In this document: one piece after another, positions 45,021 to 54,686 of the stretch
How positions within the stretch are numbered: the first letter of the stretch is position 1
Layout: each line of letters starts with the position of its first letter
DNA from: Saprospiraceae bacterium
GTDB lineage: Bacteria > Bacteroidota > Bacteroidia > Chitinophagales > Saprospiraceae
NCBI GenBank assembly: GCA_029251525.1
Contig: JAQXDE010000035.1
Coordinates: 372,001 to 436,000 of the forward strand
DNA: 64,000 nt
Reading direction: 5' to 3'
Program-made: the position numbers and the translations under genes
Notes under the pieces: model-generated
Told to the model about the DNA's origin: nothing
The model's input: the letters and a program-made list of their open reading frames with translations, nothing else
Database searches by the model: none

Positions 45021-47909
45021 CTACCTTCCAGATCGGTCTAAGTTACTACTATTTGCTTGTTGTCTCCCCATCATCAAAACATCTTGAATATTCACGTGAG
45101 CTGGTTGAGTTGCAATAAAGTAAATTGTATTCGCAACATCCTCTGCTCGAAGTGGTTGAAAATCTTCATAAATCTTTGCTCGCTCTTCATCCCAGTCAAA
45201 TCGAACTCTGGCAAATTCTGTTTCTTCCACATGTGCTGGACTTACTTGGCTAACTCGTAACCCATATTTATATAGATCCAATCGCATACCTTTTGTCAAG
45301 GCATCAACTGCATGTTTCGTAGCACAGTAAACATTGCCCTTCGGATAAACCTCATGGCCGGCAGTAGAGCAGACATTGATAATATGTCCTTTTTTTCGAG
45401 CAACCATTCTCGGAGAAATTAAGCGGGTCAGGTATAACAATCCTTTTACATTAGTATCAATCATCGTTTCCCAGTCAACCAATTTACCTTCATGAATAGG
45501 GTCAAATCCTTTGGCTAACCCGGCATTATTAATTAATAAATCAATTGAGTTGAAACCTTTAGGAAGTCCGGCGATTGCAGTTTGAGCTTGAGCAATTTTT
45601 CTAACGTCAAAGTCTAAAGTCTGAACTTCTGTTGGATAATTTTCCTCAAAATCAGCTTTGATTTCTGCAAGCCTATCAGTACGCCTTCCTGTTAAAATTA
45701 ATCGAAAGCCGTTTTGAGCAAAAATAGCAGCAGTTGCTTTTCCGATTCCTGAGGTAGCACCTGAAATAAAAACTACTTTGTCAAAATTTTCATTTTGACT
45801 AGTAGCTTCATGAGGCAATATCAATTTATTAATACTTTTTGATGGTTGAGTTTTTTTAATTTTTGATTTTTCTTTTCTTTTAGCTGAAGTATTCGAAGCT
45901 TCTTGAGTTTCTTTGTCAAAGTTTTTTTTACTTGACTTGAGGGCATTTAGGAATGCTCGGTCATTAGCTTTTGTTTTTAATTCTGGGTTAATTTTACAGG
46001 CTTGGCGATAGTACTTTTTGGCCTTTTTATACTTTCCAATACGATGGAATAATAAGGCTAAATCGTAACTAACAAATTTGTGGTTGTCTTGTAATTTTTT
46101 GGTTATTTTAAACTGCCGTAGTGCCTTTTTTGGTTTTTTTAGATGCTCAACTAAAATTAATCCATAGCGGTAATGAGCATCGGTAATACTATTATCAATT
46201 TTGATTGATAATTTTAAATAATTGGCTGCTTGATTTTGTAAGTCAGGAAATTTAGTCATTATTAAAACACCTAGCTTGTATAATAAATCAGCATTTTTCT
46301 GATCGGAATCTATAGCCTGTTCAAGATAATTCTTGCTCAATGCATAATCACCTTTGTTAGAAGCAAACTCAGAGAGTTGAACCAAAGCACCAATATGATT
46401 AGGATTCAATTTGAGCAGCTTTTCTAATTCATGTTGAGCTGATGCAGTATTTTCTCCACTTTTCAATAGATTCAAAGCATATTCATATTTTAATACCTGA
46501 TTATCCTCATTTTTTTCTGTCAGTTCTCTAAGATGTTTTAGTCCTGCATTTAGTTCTCCATTTTTGATTAGTTCATTTCCTTTTTCTAATTGTTCCTGCC
46601 ATGTAGGATTTACCTTTTCAATACTCTCTGATTCAGGCTTTGCAATACTGGATAATGTAAAACTTCCAATCATATCATCTGAATCTAATTCATCATCGTC
46701 ATCATGAAATATCTCATTTAAAATATGGTGAGAAGGAACATTGCTTTTTGTTGATTTATGGTTTTTCCTTTCTAGTTTATCCTCATCTAAATTTTTTTTC
46801 TCAATTGCTTTTTTATCTGCATTTTCAAAGACTTCATCCTTTTTATCATTTTCTAAAAGCATAAGATCAATTAATTTTGAATTATTTTGATTAAGGTTTT
46901 CGTCAGGTAGAATAGTAGTTTTCACTGATTGATCCCCGATTTGAAAATCAATTTTTCGTTGTTCAATTAACTTATCAATTGTAGGGGCTTTGTTTTTTTT
47001 CTTTATGTTGTCCTTTGAAACCTTAAGTAAATTGGTATCATCTTTTTGAATTAATTCTTGTTGAAAAGATGGAATATCCTTTGAGTCATTAATATCTTCT
47101 ATTCGTTCAATTAAATTTTTATTGGACAATTCTTCTTCAATAGATTTTTCATCATTAGTTGCTAATTCCCTTTTAGATTCATCTTTTTTTAGATTTAAAT
47201 TTAATAGAGAGTCTTTATTTTCATTTGCAGGTTTTGTGGAAGGAGGAGTAATTATATTGGGAATAGTACTGTTTACTTTGGGGATTTCATTAATATTAAT
47301 TGCTTGCTTTAGTGCTGCATGCAAAGCGGGTTTCTTTATGGATTGAAAAAATAATTCATAATTATTATGTGTAAATTTTTCAAATGTCCAACAGTTTGAA
47401 TTTTTTAATAATTTTAAAAAGTCACCCATTTCTGAAGAGATACTTCTAATTATTTTTAGATTTTCGTCAAATTTATCTAAATCAGAGATTGAAGTTGATC
47501 TTCGTTCTTTTCTTAAGTCTAAATATCGATCCTGCCAAAAATTCATATATTGAATTACATGTGTCATTCGATCAAAGACTGTTTTTACATTTTTAAATGA
47601 ATTTGCTCCTTCGACTGGTTCACGGCCATCAATAATGATCGGTTGGACACGATTATTCATAGTCAATTCTTGAAGCATAAAAAGGCTTTGATTCATACAA
47701 TTGACATTCTTTAAAAAGTTTTTACTTACGAGAATGAAAACAAAATATGGAACAGTACTCAATCGCTCTTGTAATTGTTTTTCATCTCTTGCATGATTTA
47801 TCCTGATATGATCTAATTCGATTCCAACTTTGGATAGTTGATGATCAATTTGTTGTGCAATGTATTGATTGTCAACTGAATACGCAAGATGGAATTTATT
47901 GTCGTTCAT
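45021..47909 (-). CDS. TIR - TPR - short-chain dehydrogenase fusion protein
   Basis: 962 residues with three parts. Residues 1 to about 190 look like a TIR domain: strand-helix opening FHLAYSVDNQYIAQQIDHQL, then VPYFVFILVSKNFLKNVNC and LQELTM (Glu about 81 in the place of the catalytic Glu of TIR NADases), then VQPIIIDG. Residues about 210-430 are a charged, Lys/Asp/Glu/Asn-rich linker. Residues about 432-650 hold several TPR repeats (GDYALSKNYLEQAIDSDQKN, GKYKKAKKYYRQACKINPEL). Residues about 708-955 are a complete SDR: FISGATSGIGKATA for NAD(P), NNAG, NVCSTAG, and YCATK with catalytic Tyr/Lys, most like the YdfG-type 3-hydroxy-acid dehydrogenases. One continuous frame supports a true fusion. 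No signal peptide, so cytoplasmic. Combining a potential NAD-cleaving or signalling domain with a NAD(P)-dependent enzyme is unusual; the function is unknown. Confidence 0.8.
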   Translation of the reverse strand: MNDNKFHLAYSVDNQYIAQQIDHQLSKVGIELDHIRINHARDEKQLQERLSTVPYFVFILVSKNFLKNVNCMNQSLFMLQELTMNNRVQPIIIDGREPVEGANSFKNVKTVFDRMTHVIQYMNFWQDRYLDLRKERRSTSISDLDKFDENLKIIRSISSEMGDFLKLLKNSNCWTFEKFTHNNYELFFQSIKKPALHAALKQAININEIPKVNSTIPNIITPPSTKPANENKDSLLNLNLKKDESKRELATNDEKSIEEELSNKNLIERIEDINDSKDIPSFQQELIQKDDTNLLKVSKDNIKKKNKAPTIDKLIEQRKIDFQIGDQSVKTTILPDENLNQNNSKLIDLMLLENDKKDEVFENADKKAIEKKNLDEDKLERKNHKSTKSNVPSHHILNEIFHDDDDELDSDDMIGSFTLSSIAKPESESIEKVNPTWQEQLEKGNELIKNGELNAGLKHLRELTEKNEDNQVLKYEYALNLLKSGENTASAQHELEKLLKLNPNHIGALVQLSEFASNKGDYALSKNYLEQAIDSDQKNADLLYKLGVLIMTKFPDLQNQAANYLKLSIKIDNSITDAHYRYGLILVEHLKKPKKALRQFKITKKLQDNHKFVSYDLALLFHRIGKYKKAKKYYRQACKINPELKTKANDRAFLNALKSSKKNFDKETQEASNTSAKRKEKSKIKKTQPSKSINKLILPHEATSQNENFDKVVFISGATSGIGKATAAIFAQNGFRLILTGRRTDRLAEIKADFEENYPTEVQTLDFDVRKIAQAQTAIAGLPKGFNSIDLLINNAGLAKGFDPIHEGKLVDWETMIDTNVKGLLYLTRLISPRMVARKKGHIINVCSTAGHEVYPKGNVYCATKHAVDALTKGMRLDLYKYGLRVSQVSPAHVEETEFARVRFDWDEERAKIYEDFQPLRAEDVANTIYFIATQPAHVNIQDVLMMGRQQANSSNLDRSGR

Positions 47910-47965
47910 TATTAAACTATTTGAATATTGCTATACTGAATCATGTCTAGTTGATTAAACTTGAA

Positions 47966-49300
47966 CTAGTTAACGTTTCCAACCAAGATCTCTTGAACAC
48001 TTAATTTAAATTCTTTTTTAAAATTTTCAAATTCGCTTGTTGCAGGTCCATTAAAGCCAGTATGGATTTTTGTCACTTTATCATTTTTATCAATAAAAAT
48101 CATAGTAGGAAAGGATAAAATATGATTCAACATTGGTAACGACTGAGCGGCTTCTTTTTTATCAGAATAACCTGCAATTAATATTTCGTAAGGTAATTTT
48201 AATTTGTTTTTATATCTTTTTACAGAGGCAGTTGCTTTATCTATTTCCCTGTGTTTTTCGAAAGCTAATGCTACTACTTCTAAATCTGTGTGTTTATTGT
48301 TATTTAAATAATCTTTAAGGAAGTTGGTTTCGTCTCGACAATTTGGGCACCAAGTTCCAAAGATTTGGATGATTTTTGCTTTACCTCTAAATTTCTCATC
48401 ATTAAGGGAAACGATCTTTCCATCAGTATTTGGAAATTCAAATTCAATCTTATCATACCCCTCCTTTAAAAAAGTCAAATCGTTTGGGTTCGTTAATTTT
48501 GCGTTATTATTTTTTTTGGCTTTCCAAACTGTTTTGTAATGTTTTCCAGAACGAAAAGAACCTATCATAGTACTATCAGAGGTATTTATTTTTGCTTCAT
48601 ATAAAAAAGCATGAGCACCATCAAATACGGAAAGATAAACTTTACTATCTTGAATCTCTCCCTCTAGAAACCTATAATCACCAGTTTCAGTCATAAAAGT
48701 TCCAGTCACTATATTACCATTTTGTTTAAATTCTCCAATACCAAAATAAGGGGTTTCGTCAAGAAATGTAACCTCCCATTTCCCACTAATATCCATTACT
48801 GGTTTTTTTCGGACAGTTGAGAACCGATAAGTTTCTCCATGTTTCGCAATGAACGGTATTTGGTAATTACCTCGAGATGGAACTACCCAAACACCTTCCA
48901 TAACCCTTTCTTCAAAAATTGCTTTGATGTAGGTTTCATATAGTGGGAAATTGATAACCACCGTATCCTTTGCAGTTGAACGATCAAGCCCAATAGTTAC
49001 ATCATCTATTCTAATTCGTTCCTCACCATTTATTATCTCGATGTGAAATTCGGATTCTGAATCATGAATTACTTCAAAGTTAAATGGTAACTCACCATCT
49101 GTTACTTCATCAAACTCAAGACCCATTAGTTCAGGAAGTGGTTCTGCTTTTTTATTGACGACCTTTGGTTTATTATCTAGTTTCAAAACTGCTCGCCATT
49201 TGCCTGGAGGCAGCCCCTCAAATCCTGTATCAACTGTAATGCAAGATTGAAACATCATACTCACAAAAAGACAAAAAAATAAGATTAGTGAATTTTTCAT
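47966..49300 (-). CDS. TlpA-like thioredoxin-domain lipoprotein
   Basis: 444 residues. The signal peptide ends in a lipobox-like FQSC (Cys about 19). Residues about 30-285 form beta-rich domains (GKWRAVLKLDNKP, ISGKWEVTFLDETPYFG) typical of the N-terminal DUF4369-like part of Bacteroidota TlpA proteins. The C-terminal thioredoxin fold has the redox motif in IFGTWCPNCRDE near residue 318 and the cis-Pro segment LSFPTMIFID. It is probably a membrane-anchored periplasmic thiol-disulfide oxidoreductase. It lies 56 bases downstream of the TIR-TPR-SDR start region, with the same orientation. Confidence 0.85.
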   Translation of the reverse strand: MKNSLILFFCLFVSMMFQSCITVDTGFEGLPPGKWRAVLKLDNKPKVVNKKAEPLPELMGLEFDEVTDGELPFNFEVIHDSESEFHIEIINGEERIRIDDVTIGLDRSTAKDTVVINFPLYETYIKAIFEERVMEGVWVVPSRGNYQIPFIAKHGETYRFSTVRKKPVMDISGKWEVTFLDETPYFGIGEFKQNGNIVTGTFMTETGDYRFLEGEIQDSKVYLSVFDGAHAFLYEAKINTSDSTMIGSFRSGKHYKTVWKAKKNNNAKLTNPNDLTFLKEGYDKIEFEFPNTDGKIVSLNDEKFRGKAKIIQIFGTWCPNCRDETNFLKDYLNNNKHTDLEVVALAFEKHREIDKATASVKRYKNKLKLPYEILIAGYSDKKEAAQSLPMLNHILSFPTMIFIDKNDKVTKIHTGFNGPATSEFENFKKEFKLSVQEILVGNVN

Positions 49301-49366
49301 AAATTGAAGCTTGATTATACTATTTTAATTATTTTGGAGACTATTTTAAAATCAATTAGGAAAATA

Positions 49367-49903
49367 CTAAGTTCGACCTCCTACAAAGTGATCGTTTTTA
49401 TATTTGAATAAAATATTAAAGGAAGTCAAACTTCCATAAATTCGGGTTATATATTGTTGTAAGTTTACTTTTTCCTCATCTGTTAATTTGCTGCTGTTAA
49501 TACGTTGCTCCATTACCCGCAATCTATCCCTAACCATCACTATTTTATGAAAAAAGGTGTCAATTGGCATCTCCTTAGATTTCATATTATCATCAGCTGG
49601 TTTTAAAACTAAAGTCCCACCATCCCATTTATCTCCCAATTCTACAACATCAGTTAATCCAGCCCACTTATATAAAATTTTCTCTAATGATTTTTCTGCT
49701 TCTGAGAAAGAAACTTCAGCATCGGGAGGCATTGCCTCAATGACCTCCCATTTAGTATATTCTTTGCCGACATTTTTAATACCATAAGTCATGAAGCAAA
49801 CTTCATAAGCAATTTTATGTAAACGGATAACTACGCCTTGTCCATATGAAGGGTGGGTTACTCGACTTCCAATACCTAAAATTTGAGATGTTATTTCTGT
49901 CAT
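49367..49903 (-). CDS. Hypothetical protein with an N-terminal SH3/Tudor-like domain
   Basis: 178 residues from the ATG at 49903 (MTEITSQILGIGSRVTHPSY); an upstream in-frame ATG at 49927 is less likely. The N-terminal 60 residues (GSRVTHPSYGQGVVIRLHKI, YEVCFMTYG, WEVIEAMPP) resemble the small beta-barrel found at the UvrD/PcrA C terminus and in CarD-like proteins, where it contacts RNA polymerase. The rest is helical, with charged residues (MVRDRLRVMEQRINSSKLTD). No signal peptide. I do not recognise the full-length family. A role in transcription or repair by contact with RNA polymerase is a guess from the barrel-like motif only. Confidence 0.6.
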   Translation of the reverse strand: MTEITSQILGIGSRVTHPSYGQGVVIRLHKIAYEVCFMTYGIKNVGKEYTKWEVIEAMPPDAEVSFSEAEKSLEKILYKWAGLTDVVELGDKWDGGTLVLKPADDNMKSKEMPIDTFFHKIVMVRDRLRVMEQRINSSKLTDEEKVNLQQYITRIYGSLTSFNILFKYKNDHFVGGRT

Positions 49904-50039
49904 ATTTGTAAATAAGATTTTATTCAAAGTAAAAATATCAAAAGTTGTACGCCTAAAAATACAAAAAAGTTTATTGTTTTATAATAAGTCTTGTACTCCC
50001 AAAAATATGTACCTAAAATGATAAATTATACCTATTATT

Positions 50040-52667
50040 TTACTTTTGCAAGATGATTTTTTTAGTCCCTATTTTTTCATTAGCTTCAATTTTTAAGATG
50101 TAGCTCCCGCCATTCAATTGACTTAAATCCAAAGTCTTTTTGTTTTTAAATACATTATCAATATTAAGTGTTTCCTCTAAAACTAATTTCCCTGATATGT
50201 CGTAAAGTTGTGCATTAACATTCTCATCATTTTTATCATTCCATTCAACATTAACTAACCCTTCAGATGGGTTTGGATAAGTTTTAAATTCAAAAACATT
50301 TTTGACAAAATTATTATTTCCAACTTCTTCTTTAATTTGGAAATCCCAAATTCCGCGTCCATAAGTTCCATACCGAACGATATTATCCTCTTCTAAATAC
50401 TCCACAGACCAGTATGTTTGAGCCGGTGCATACAAACCAGACATATCATACCAGGAGTTTTCTGACACAACATAAACGAAAGGTCCAGCTTCGGTTGCTG
50501 CAAAAATCAAACTTTCATCAGCATTGGCGGCTAAATCGAAGACCATAGTCTGGGGTAATCCATTTGACATCTCAACAAAATTTAGTCCACCATCAGTACT
50601 TTTTAGAACGCCAGAATTGCTATATCCACTCCCACCTAAGTATACAGTTTCTTCATTAATTTTTGAGGGTAGAATTGATTGTCCATAAAGGTAGTGTCCA
50701 TTTGGTACGTTTTGATTGCCTTGTTCCCAAGTCATTCCAGAATCATCAGACTTAAAAAATGAACCATCACTGGTAGCAACATAAAATCGATTGAAATTCA
50801 CTTTAGAGGAAGCAATAGCTGATAAAATCCCAGTCCCATTTGCTTTAAAATCATATGGTAAGTTGGTAGCAATTATATCTCCTGCTAAATATTCTAGCTT
50901 AATTAAAAAAGATCCTTCACCATTTGCTTCAGCACTTCCGCCTGCTACATAAACTAAGTTATCATTCATATCTGGAGCATCCATCATCGGTGGTATCCAT
51001 ACTGATTCGTCTTGTGAATCAATATTGAATGATGCGATTACTCCTCCACTTTGGGGATTAAAATAATGAGTGCACCACCCACCTGGATAAACATTCCACA
51101 TCCTCTCTCCATTAAGACTGAAAGAAATATGACCATAGTCTCCAGAAATTACTTGCTCGAATTCCAATGTCCCTTCGTTAGAAAAATTAGTAAAAGCTCG
51201 TTGAAATCCTTGATCCTGAGAACCAGCATAAATATAATAATGACTTGGATCAAGGTCAGATCGAACATCATAATATTGACTGACATTTAAATTTTCTAAC
51301 CCGATATTTTGGTATCCTAATTGAAAATTCGAGTAGTCATTATTATTAATCGAAATTCCACCATCGTTTCCAATTAGCAAAAATGGTTCACCTGAGATAG
51401 TCTCAAATTCGTTAAATGACATCATGTCGGCATGTAGCTTATATTCAACATTGCTATAATATGCTCCCCAATTTGACATTTGTACCCAGGTTGAACCTCC
51501 ATCATCAGAGGTATAACAATCTTGACTTCCTGAAAATAAGATATCAGGGTTAGATTTTAAAACGTAAATTCCAACTCCCCAAGGTCTGTCAGGAATGGTA
51601 TCTTTTTCATTCCAAGTTTGCCCTGCATCATTGCTTGAATAAGATATCAAGTCTTTATCATGAGTATATAATATAGTATCTGAATTGAAAATTGTTGCTG
51701 AAAAGTTTATCCGCTGATTGTCCAATTCAATTCCAGTTTCGCTAACTAAATTAATTTGTGATCCATTTATTTCATATATAGAGATATCTCCCGAGACTCT
51801 TCTAGCGATATAAGAAAAATCAGAATGATGTGGAGAAACCATTTTAAATTCATTAAAATCTGAGGTAGGGAAAGAGGCTATTTTAACGAAAATTTCTCCT
51901 TGATTAGTAGATCTGTAAAGTTCAATATCATCCCAATAGGAATTTTTTTTCAGAACATAAATAGTATTTAAGGAATCATTTAAAATTACTGGAGAATGAA
52001 ATCCACCATTATTATTAGTATAAAATATTCCGAATGATTCAGACCAACTTATTCCATCATCATCAGAATAATAGGGTGTATCTTCTATAAATGCTATCCA
52101 CCTTCGGTTTCCATTATGGTTTAAGTGTTTTAGAAAACCACCATTAAAACGTAGATCGTCATTAACCACCTCCCAGCTGGATCCATCTTTTTCTCCTTTA
52201 AAAAGTGTTCCTCCATCGGAAAGCATAAATATTTTATCCAATTCCGGAACATAATCAGTTGCGATAATTCGTCCAGCTTGGTTATTACTTCCGCGTTCTA
52301 CCCATTCTCCAAAAAGGTTGCCTTCAGCCAATAATTCATCCTCTCTAATTTGAGTAGATTTCTTAGCAATTACCCTTTTTTGATGTCTAGTGTACCTAGT
52401 TCTAGCTTCGATAGCTTTCCAATTGGTTCCTGGTTCTGCATTGTGCATCATTTCAATCCAAGCTTCTCTTTTTGCTTGACTTTCAGCTTCTTCCGACGTA
52501 TTTTCCTCACCTCCAATTTCAGTAGGAGTTGGATAGTTACTTTTGGATTTTAAAAAACTTGGAGAATGTTTTATCGAAGATTTAAAGGAAGTTGGAGCTT
52601 TATCCAAAGAGATAAAGAAGGCAGTAAGTGCAATGATGAAGAGGGAAATCGATAATATTTTTTTCAT
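50040..52667 (-). CDS. Secreted BNR/sortilin-like repeat protein with T9SS tail
   Basis: 875 residues. A signal peptide (MKKILSISLFIIALTAFFIS) is followed by a propeller with Asp-box-like motifs (CYTSDDGGSTWVQM, SNDAGQTWNEK, FFKSDDSGMTWEQG, LKSTDGGLNFVEM). Residues about 795-875 are a type A T9SS sorting domain (FKTYPNPSEGLVNVEW, LNGGSYILKIEANE). It is therefore exported to the surface, unlike the related protein at 41054-44248. The propeller is the VPS10/exo-alpha-sialidase-like type, but sialidase catalytic residues are not evident. Ligand unknown. Confidence 0.85.
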   Translation of the reverse strand: MKKILSISLFIIALTAFFISLDKAPTSFKSSIKHSPSFLKSKSNYPTPTEIGGEENTSEEAESQAKREAWIEMMHNAEPGTNWKAIEARTRYTRHQKRVIAKKSTQIREDELLAEGNLFGEWVERGSNNQAGRIIATDYVPELDKIFMLSDGGTLFKGEKDGSSWEVVNDDLRFNGGFLKHLNHNGNRRWIAFIEDTPYYSDDDGISWSESFGIFYTNNNGGFHSPVILNDSLNTIYVLKKNSYWDDIELYRSTNQGEIFVKIASFPTSDFNEFKMVSPHHSDFSYIARRVSGDISIYEINGSQINLVSETGIELDNQRINFSATIFNSDTILYTHDKDLISYSSNDAGQTWNEKDTIPDRPWGVGIYVLKSNPDILFSGSQDCYTSDDGGSTWVQMSNWGAYYSNVEYKLHADMMSFNEFETISGEPFLLIGNDGGISINNNDYSNFQLGYQNIGLENLNVSQYYDVRSDLDPSHYYIYAGSQDQGFQRAFTNFSNEGTLEFEQVISGDYGHISFSLNGERMWNVYPGGWCTHYFNPQSGGVIASFNIDSQDESVWIPPMMDAPDMNDNLVYVAGGSAEANGEGSFLIKLEYLAGDIIATNLPYDFKANGTGILSAIASSKVNFNRFYVATSDGSFFKSDDSGMTWEQGNQNVPNGHYLYGQSILPSKINEETVYLGGSGYSNSGVLKSTDGGLNFVEMSNGLPQTMVFDLAANADESLIFAATEAGPFVYVVSENSWYDMSGLYAPAQTYWSVEYLEEDNIVRYGTYGRGIWDFQIKEEVGNNNFVKNVFEFKTYPNPSEGLVNVEWNDKNDENVNAQLYDISGKLVLEETLNIDNVFKNKKTLDLSQLNGGSYILKIEANEKIGTKKIILQK

Positions 52668-52756
52668 TTTTAGCTATTTTAATAAAGTGAAAATGTAGAT
52701 TTATTGTTTGAGGTTAGTTTTATCTCATTAAAAAAATGGAAACTTTTAATGAACTG

Positions 52757-52802
52757 AAAAAGCCAACCAAATTCTTTTAAAAAAGAAACAGGGCTGGCTT
52801 TT
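52757..52802 (-). terminator. Rho-independent terminator of the symporter gene
   Basis: Stem aaaaagccaacc / ggctggctttt around an AT-rich loop, 27 bases after the minus-strand stop; the run of A on the plus strand gives a T-tract in the transcript. Confidence 0.7.
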
Positions 52803-52828
52803 GATTATCAATATATCGAGAGCTAATA

Positions 52829-54190
52829 TTAAATTATAGCATCGAGGTTATCATCCCAATCTTTTACTCTAGGAGGTCCTAATTTACCAACACTTTTTCC
52901 AACTAGCATTGCAACAGTTGCATCTCCAGTGACATTGACAACTGTCCGACACATATCTAATGGTCGGTCAACTGCAAAAATTAAGGCAAGTCCGATAGCT
53001 AACTTCTCTTGTGGTAATCCTATAGTTTCAAGTACGACTACTAACATGACCATGCCAGCACCTGGAACTGCAGCAGAACCGATTGAGGCTAAAGTTGCAG
53101 TTGCGATAATTGTTAATTGGTCAGCAAAGGAGAGGTCATGTTTAAGTGCGAGACAAATAAATACAGCGGCAACGGCTTGATATAAACTTGTTCCATCCAT
53201 ATTTACAGTTGCACCAACGGGACAAACAAATGCAGTAACCTCTTTTTCCACTCCAATGTGTTCTTCGACTCTCTCCATAGTAACAGGCAAGGTTGCTGCA
53301 CTAGAACTTGTTGAAAAGGCAACTAATTGAGCAGGAATTAATGCTTTGATAAATCCGATCGGTGAACGTCCTGTGAAAAAGTAAACCAAGGTCATGTAAA
53401 AAACAATCATTGACAGTAATCCTAACAAGACGGTAAAAGAATATTTTATTAACTCGACCAAAATTTCAGGATCACCTGCTGAGACAATTACTCCGGCTAA
53501 AAGAGCAAAAACTGCATAAGGAGCAATTATCATTATTAAATCCACCATTTTTAGGATGACTTCGTTCAATCCATCGAAAAAACCTTTTACATAAACGGAT
53601 TTTTCTCTATCTATCAATAATAAACTTATCCCAAAAAACAGCGCAAAGAAAATAACTTGCAACATTTTTCCATTATCAGTGGTTGCCTTGAATATATTAT
53701 TAGGAACTATATCTACTACAAATGCTAGTGGCCCGCTTCCTTTTTGACTTTGAGCAGTAGCCATTTTTTTGTTTACATTAGCCACCGCTGACGCATCATT
53801 ATTATGTGCTGAAATTAATTTATCTAAAGTCTCTTGAGAAATATCTGCCCCAGGCTGGATTACATTTACAACAGTTAATCCTATGGATACCGCAATAATG
53901 GTAGTTATTAAATAAATGCCGATTGTGCGTCCACCAATTTGGGAAAATTTTGTAATGTCGCCTAAATCAGCAATTCCTTTAATTAAAGAAGCTAGGATCA
54001 AAGGAATGGCTATTAACTTTAACAGGTTAATAAAAATAGTGCCAATGGGAGCTATCCAATCGTTTACAAACTTGACTCCTTCATGAATTTCTGGAGTAGT
54101 GGAACTATCCCATTGAGTCATCCCCATACCAAAAAGTACCCCGAGAACCATTCCAATTAATATTTTCCAGTGTAATGCTAAATTTTTCAT
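52829..54190 (-). CDS. Dicarboxylate/amino-acid:cation symporter (DAACS family)
   Basis: 453 residues with about eight hydrophobic helices and two re-entrant loops. Family signatures are the serine-rich loop AFSTSSSAATLPVTM, the MDGTSLYQA segment and the C-terminal FAVDRPLDMCRTVVNVTGD motif with the Asp/Arg/Thr/Asn substrate-binding pattern. Family members import glutamate, aspartate or C4-dicarboxylates with sodium ions or protons. An extra loop of about 50 residues (INVIQPGADISQETLDKLIS to SQKGSGP) is typical of the Bacteroidota branch. It lies next to alanine dehydrogenase, so amino-acid uptake and use may be linked. Exact substrate and cation are not fixed by sequence. Confidence 0.9.
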   Translation of the reverse strand: MKNLALHWKILIGMVLGVLFGMGMTQWDSSTTPEIHEGVKFVNDWIAPIGTIFINLLKLIAIPLILASLIKGIADLGDITKFSQIGGRTIGIYLITTIIAVSIGLTVVNVIQPGADISQETLDKLISAHNNDASAVANVNKKMATAQSQKGSGPLAFVVDIVPNNIFKATTDNGKMLQVIFFALFFGISLLLIDREKSVYVKGFFDGLNEVILKMVDLIMIIAPYAVFALLAGVIVSAGDPEILVELIKYSFTVLLGLLSMIVFYMTLVYFFTGRSPIGFIKALIPAQLVAFSTSSSAATLPVTMERVEEHIGVEKEVTAFVCPVGATVNMDGTSLYQAVAAVFICLALKHDLSFADQLTIIATATLASIGSAAVPGAGMVMLVVVLETIGLPQEKLAIGLALIFAVDRPLDMCRTVVNVTGDATVAMLVGKSVGKLGPPRVKDWDDNLDAII

Positions 54191-54686
54191 AAGTAGGTTG
54201 TTTTCGTTTAAGGGATAAAAATATTATTTATTTGGTGACTTATTGCTTAATTGAGAGATTATTTAAATTTCTGCCTTATCTATCCAAATAGATTTAATTT
54301 CCAAGAGAATATTTTTCTACAAAAATTACTGTTCCTTATTTTAATATTTTTTCCAAAAAAGTGTCCTTAACTAATTTAATTTAGAAAGCTGGTCTTGGCC
54401 GTGACTAGCGCCTTAATTTTTTACAATAGCATTAGAATATTTTTATTAATTAATTTCGGAATTATCCAATCTTTTTATGGTCTTTCTATATTTATTTTTT
54501 CCATGTTCCCATTTGTTTTGAAAATAACTTAGAGCTAAGGTATTTTATTGGTAATAGTTCCAATTTGAAGTTACGTAACCCTAGTTTGCTAAGGTTGAAT
54601 TTGTTGCAGCTAAATTGCAAAAGGTGCTAACATAAATTAATGTCAGCACCTTTTTATTTTTATTATTATTAAAATGTTTAGAGTTG
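54191..54686. other. Intergenic spacer with terminator
   Basis: About 500 AT-rich bases between the symporter and alanine dehydrogenase genes. Apart from the hairpin at 54619-54655 I see nothing recognisable. Confidence 0.5.
54619..54655 (-). terminator. Rho-independent terminator of alanine dehydrogenase
   Basis: 15-bp stem with one mismatch (aaaaggtgctaacat / atgtcagcacctttt), 6-base loop, downstream of the minus-strand stop, with A/T tracts at both ends. Confidence 0.8.
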
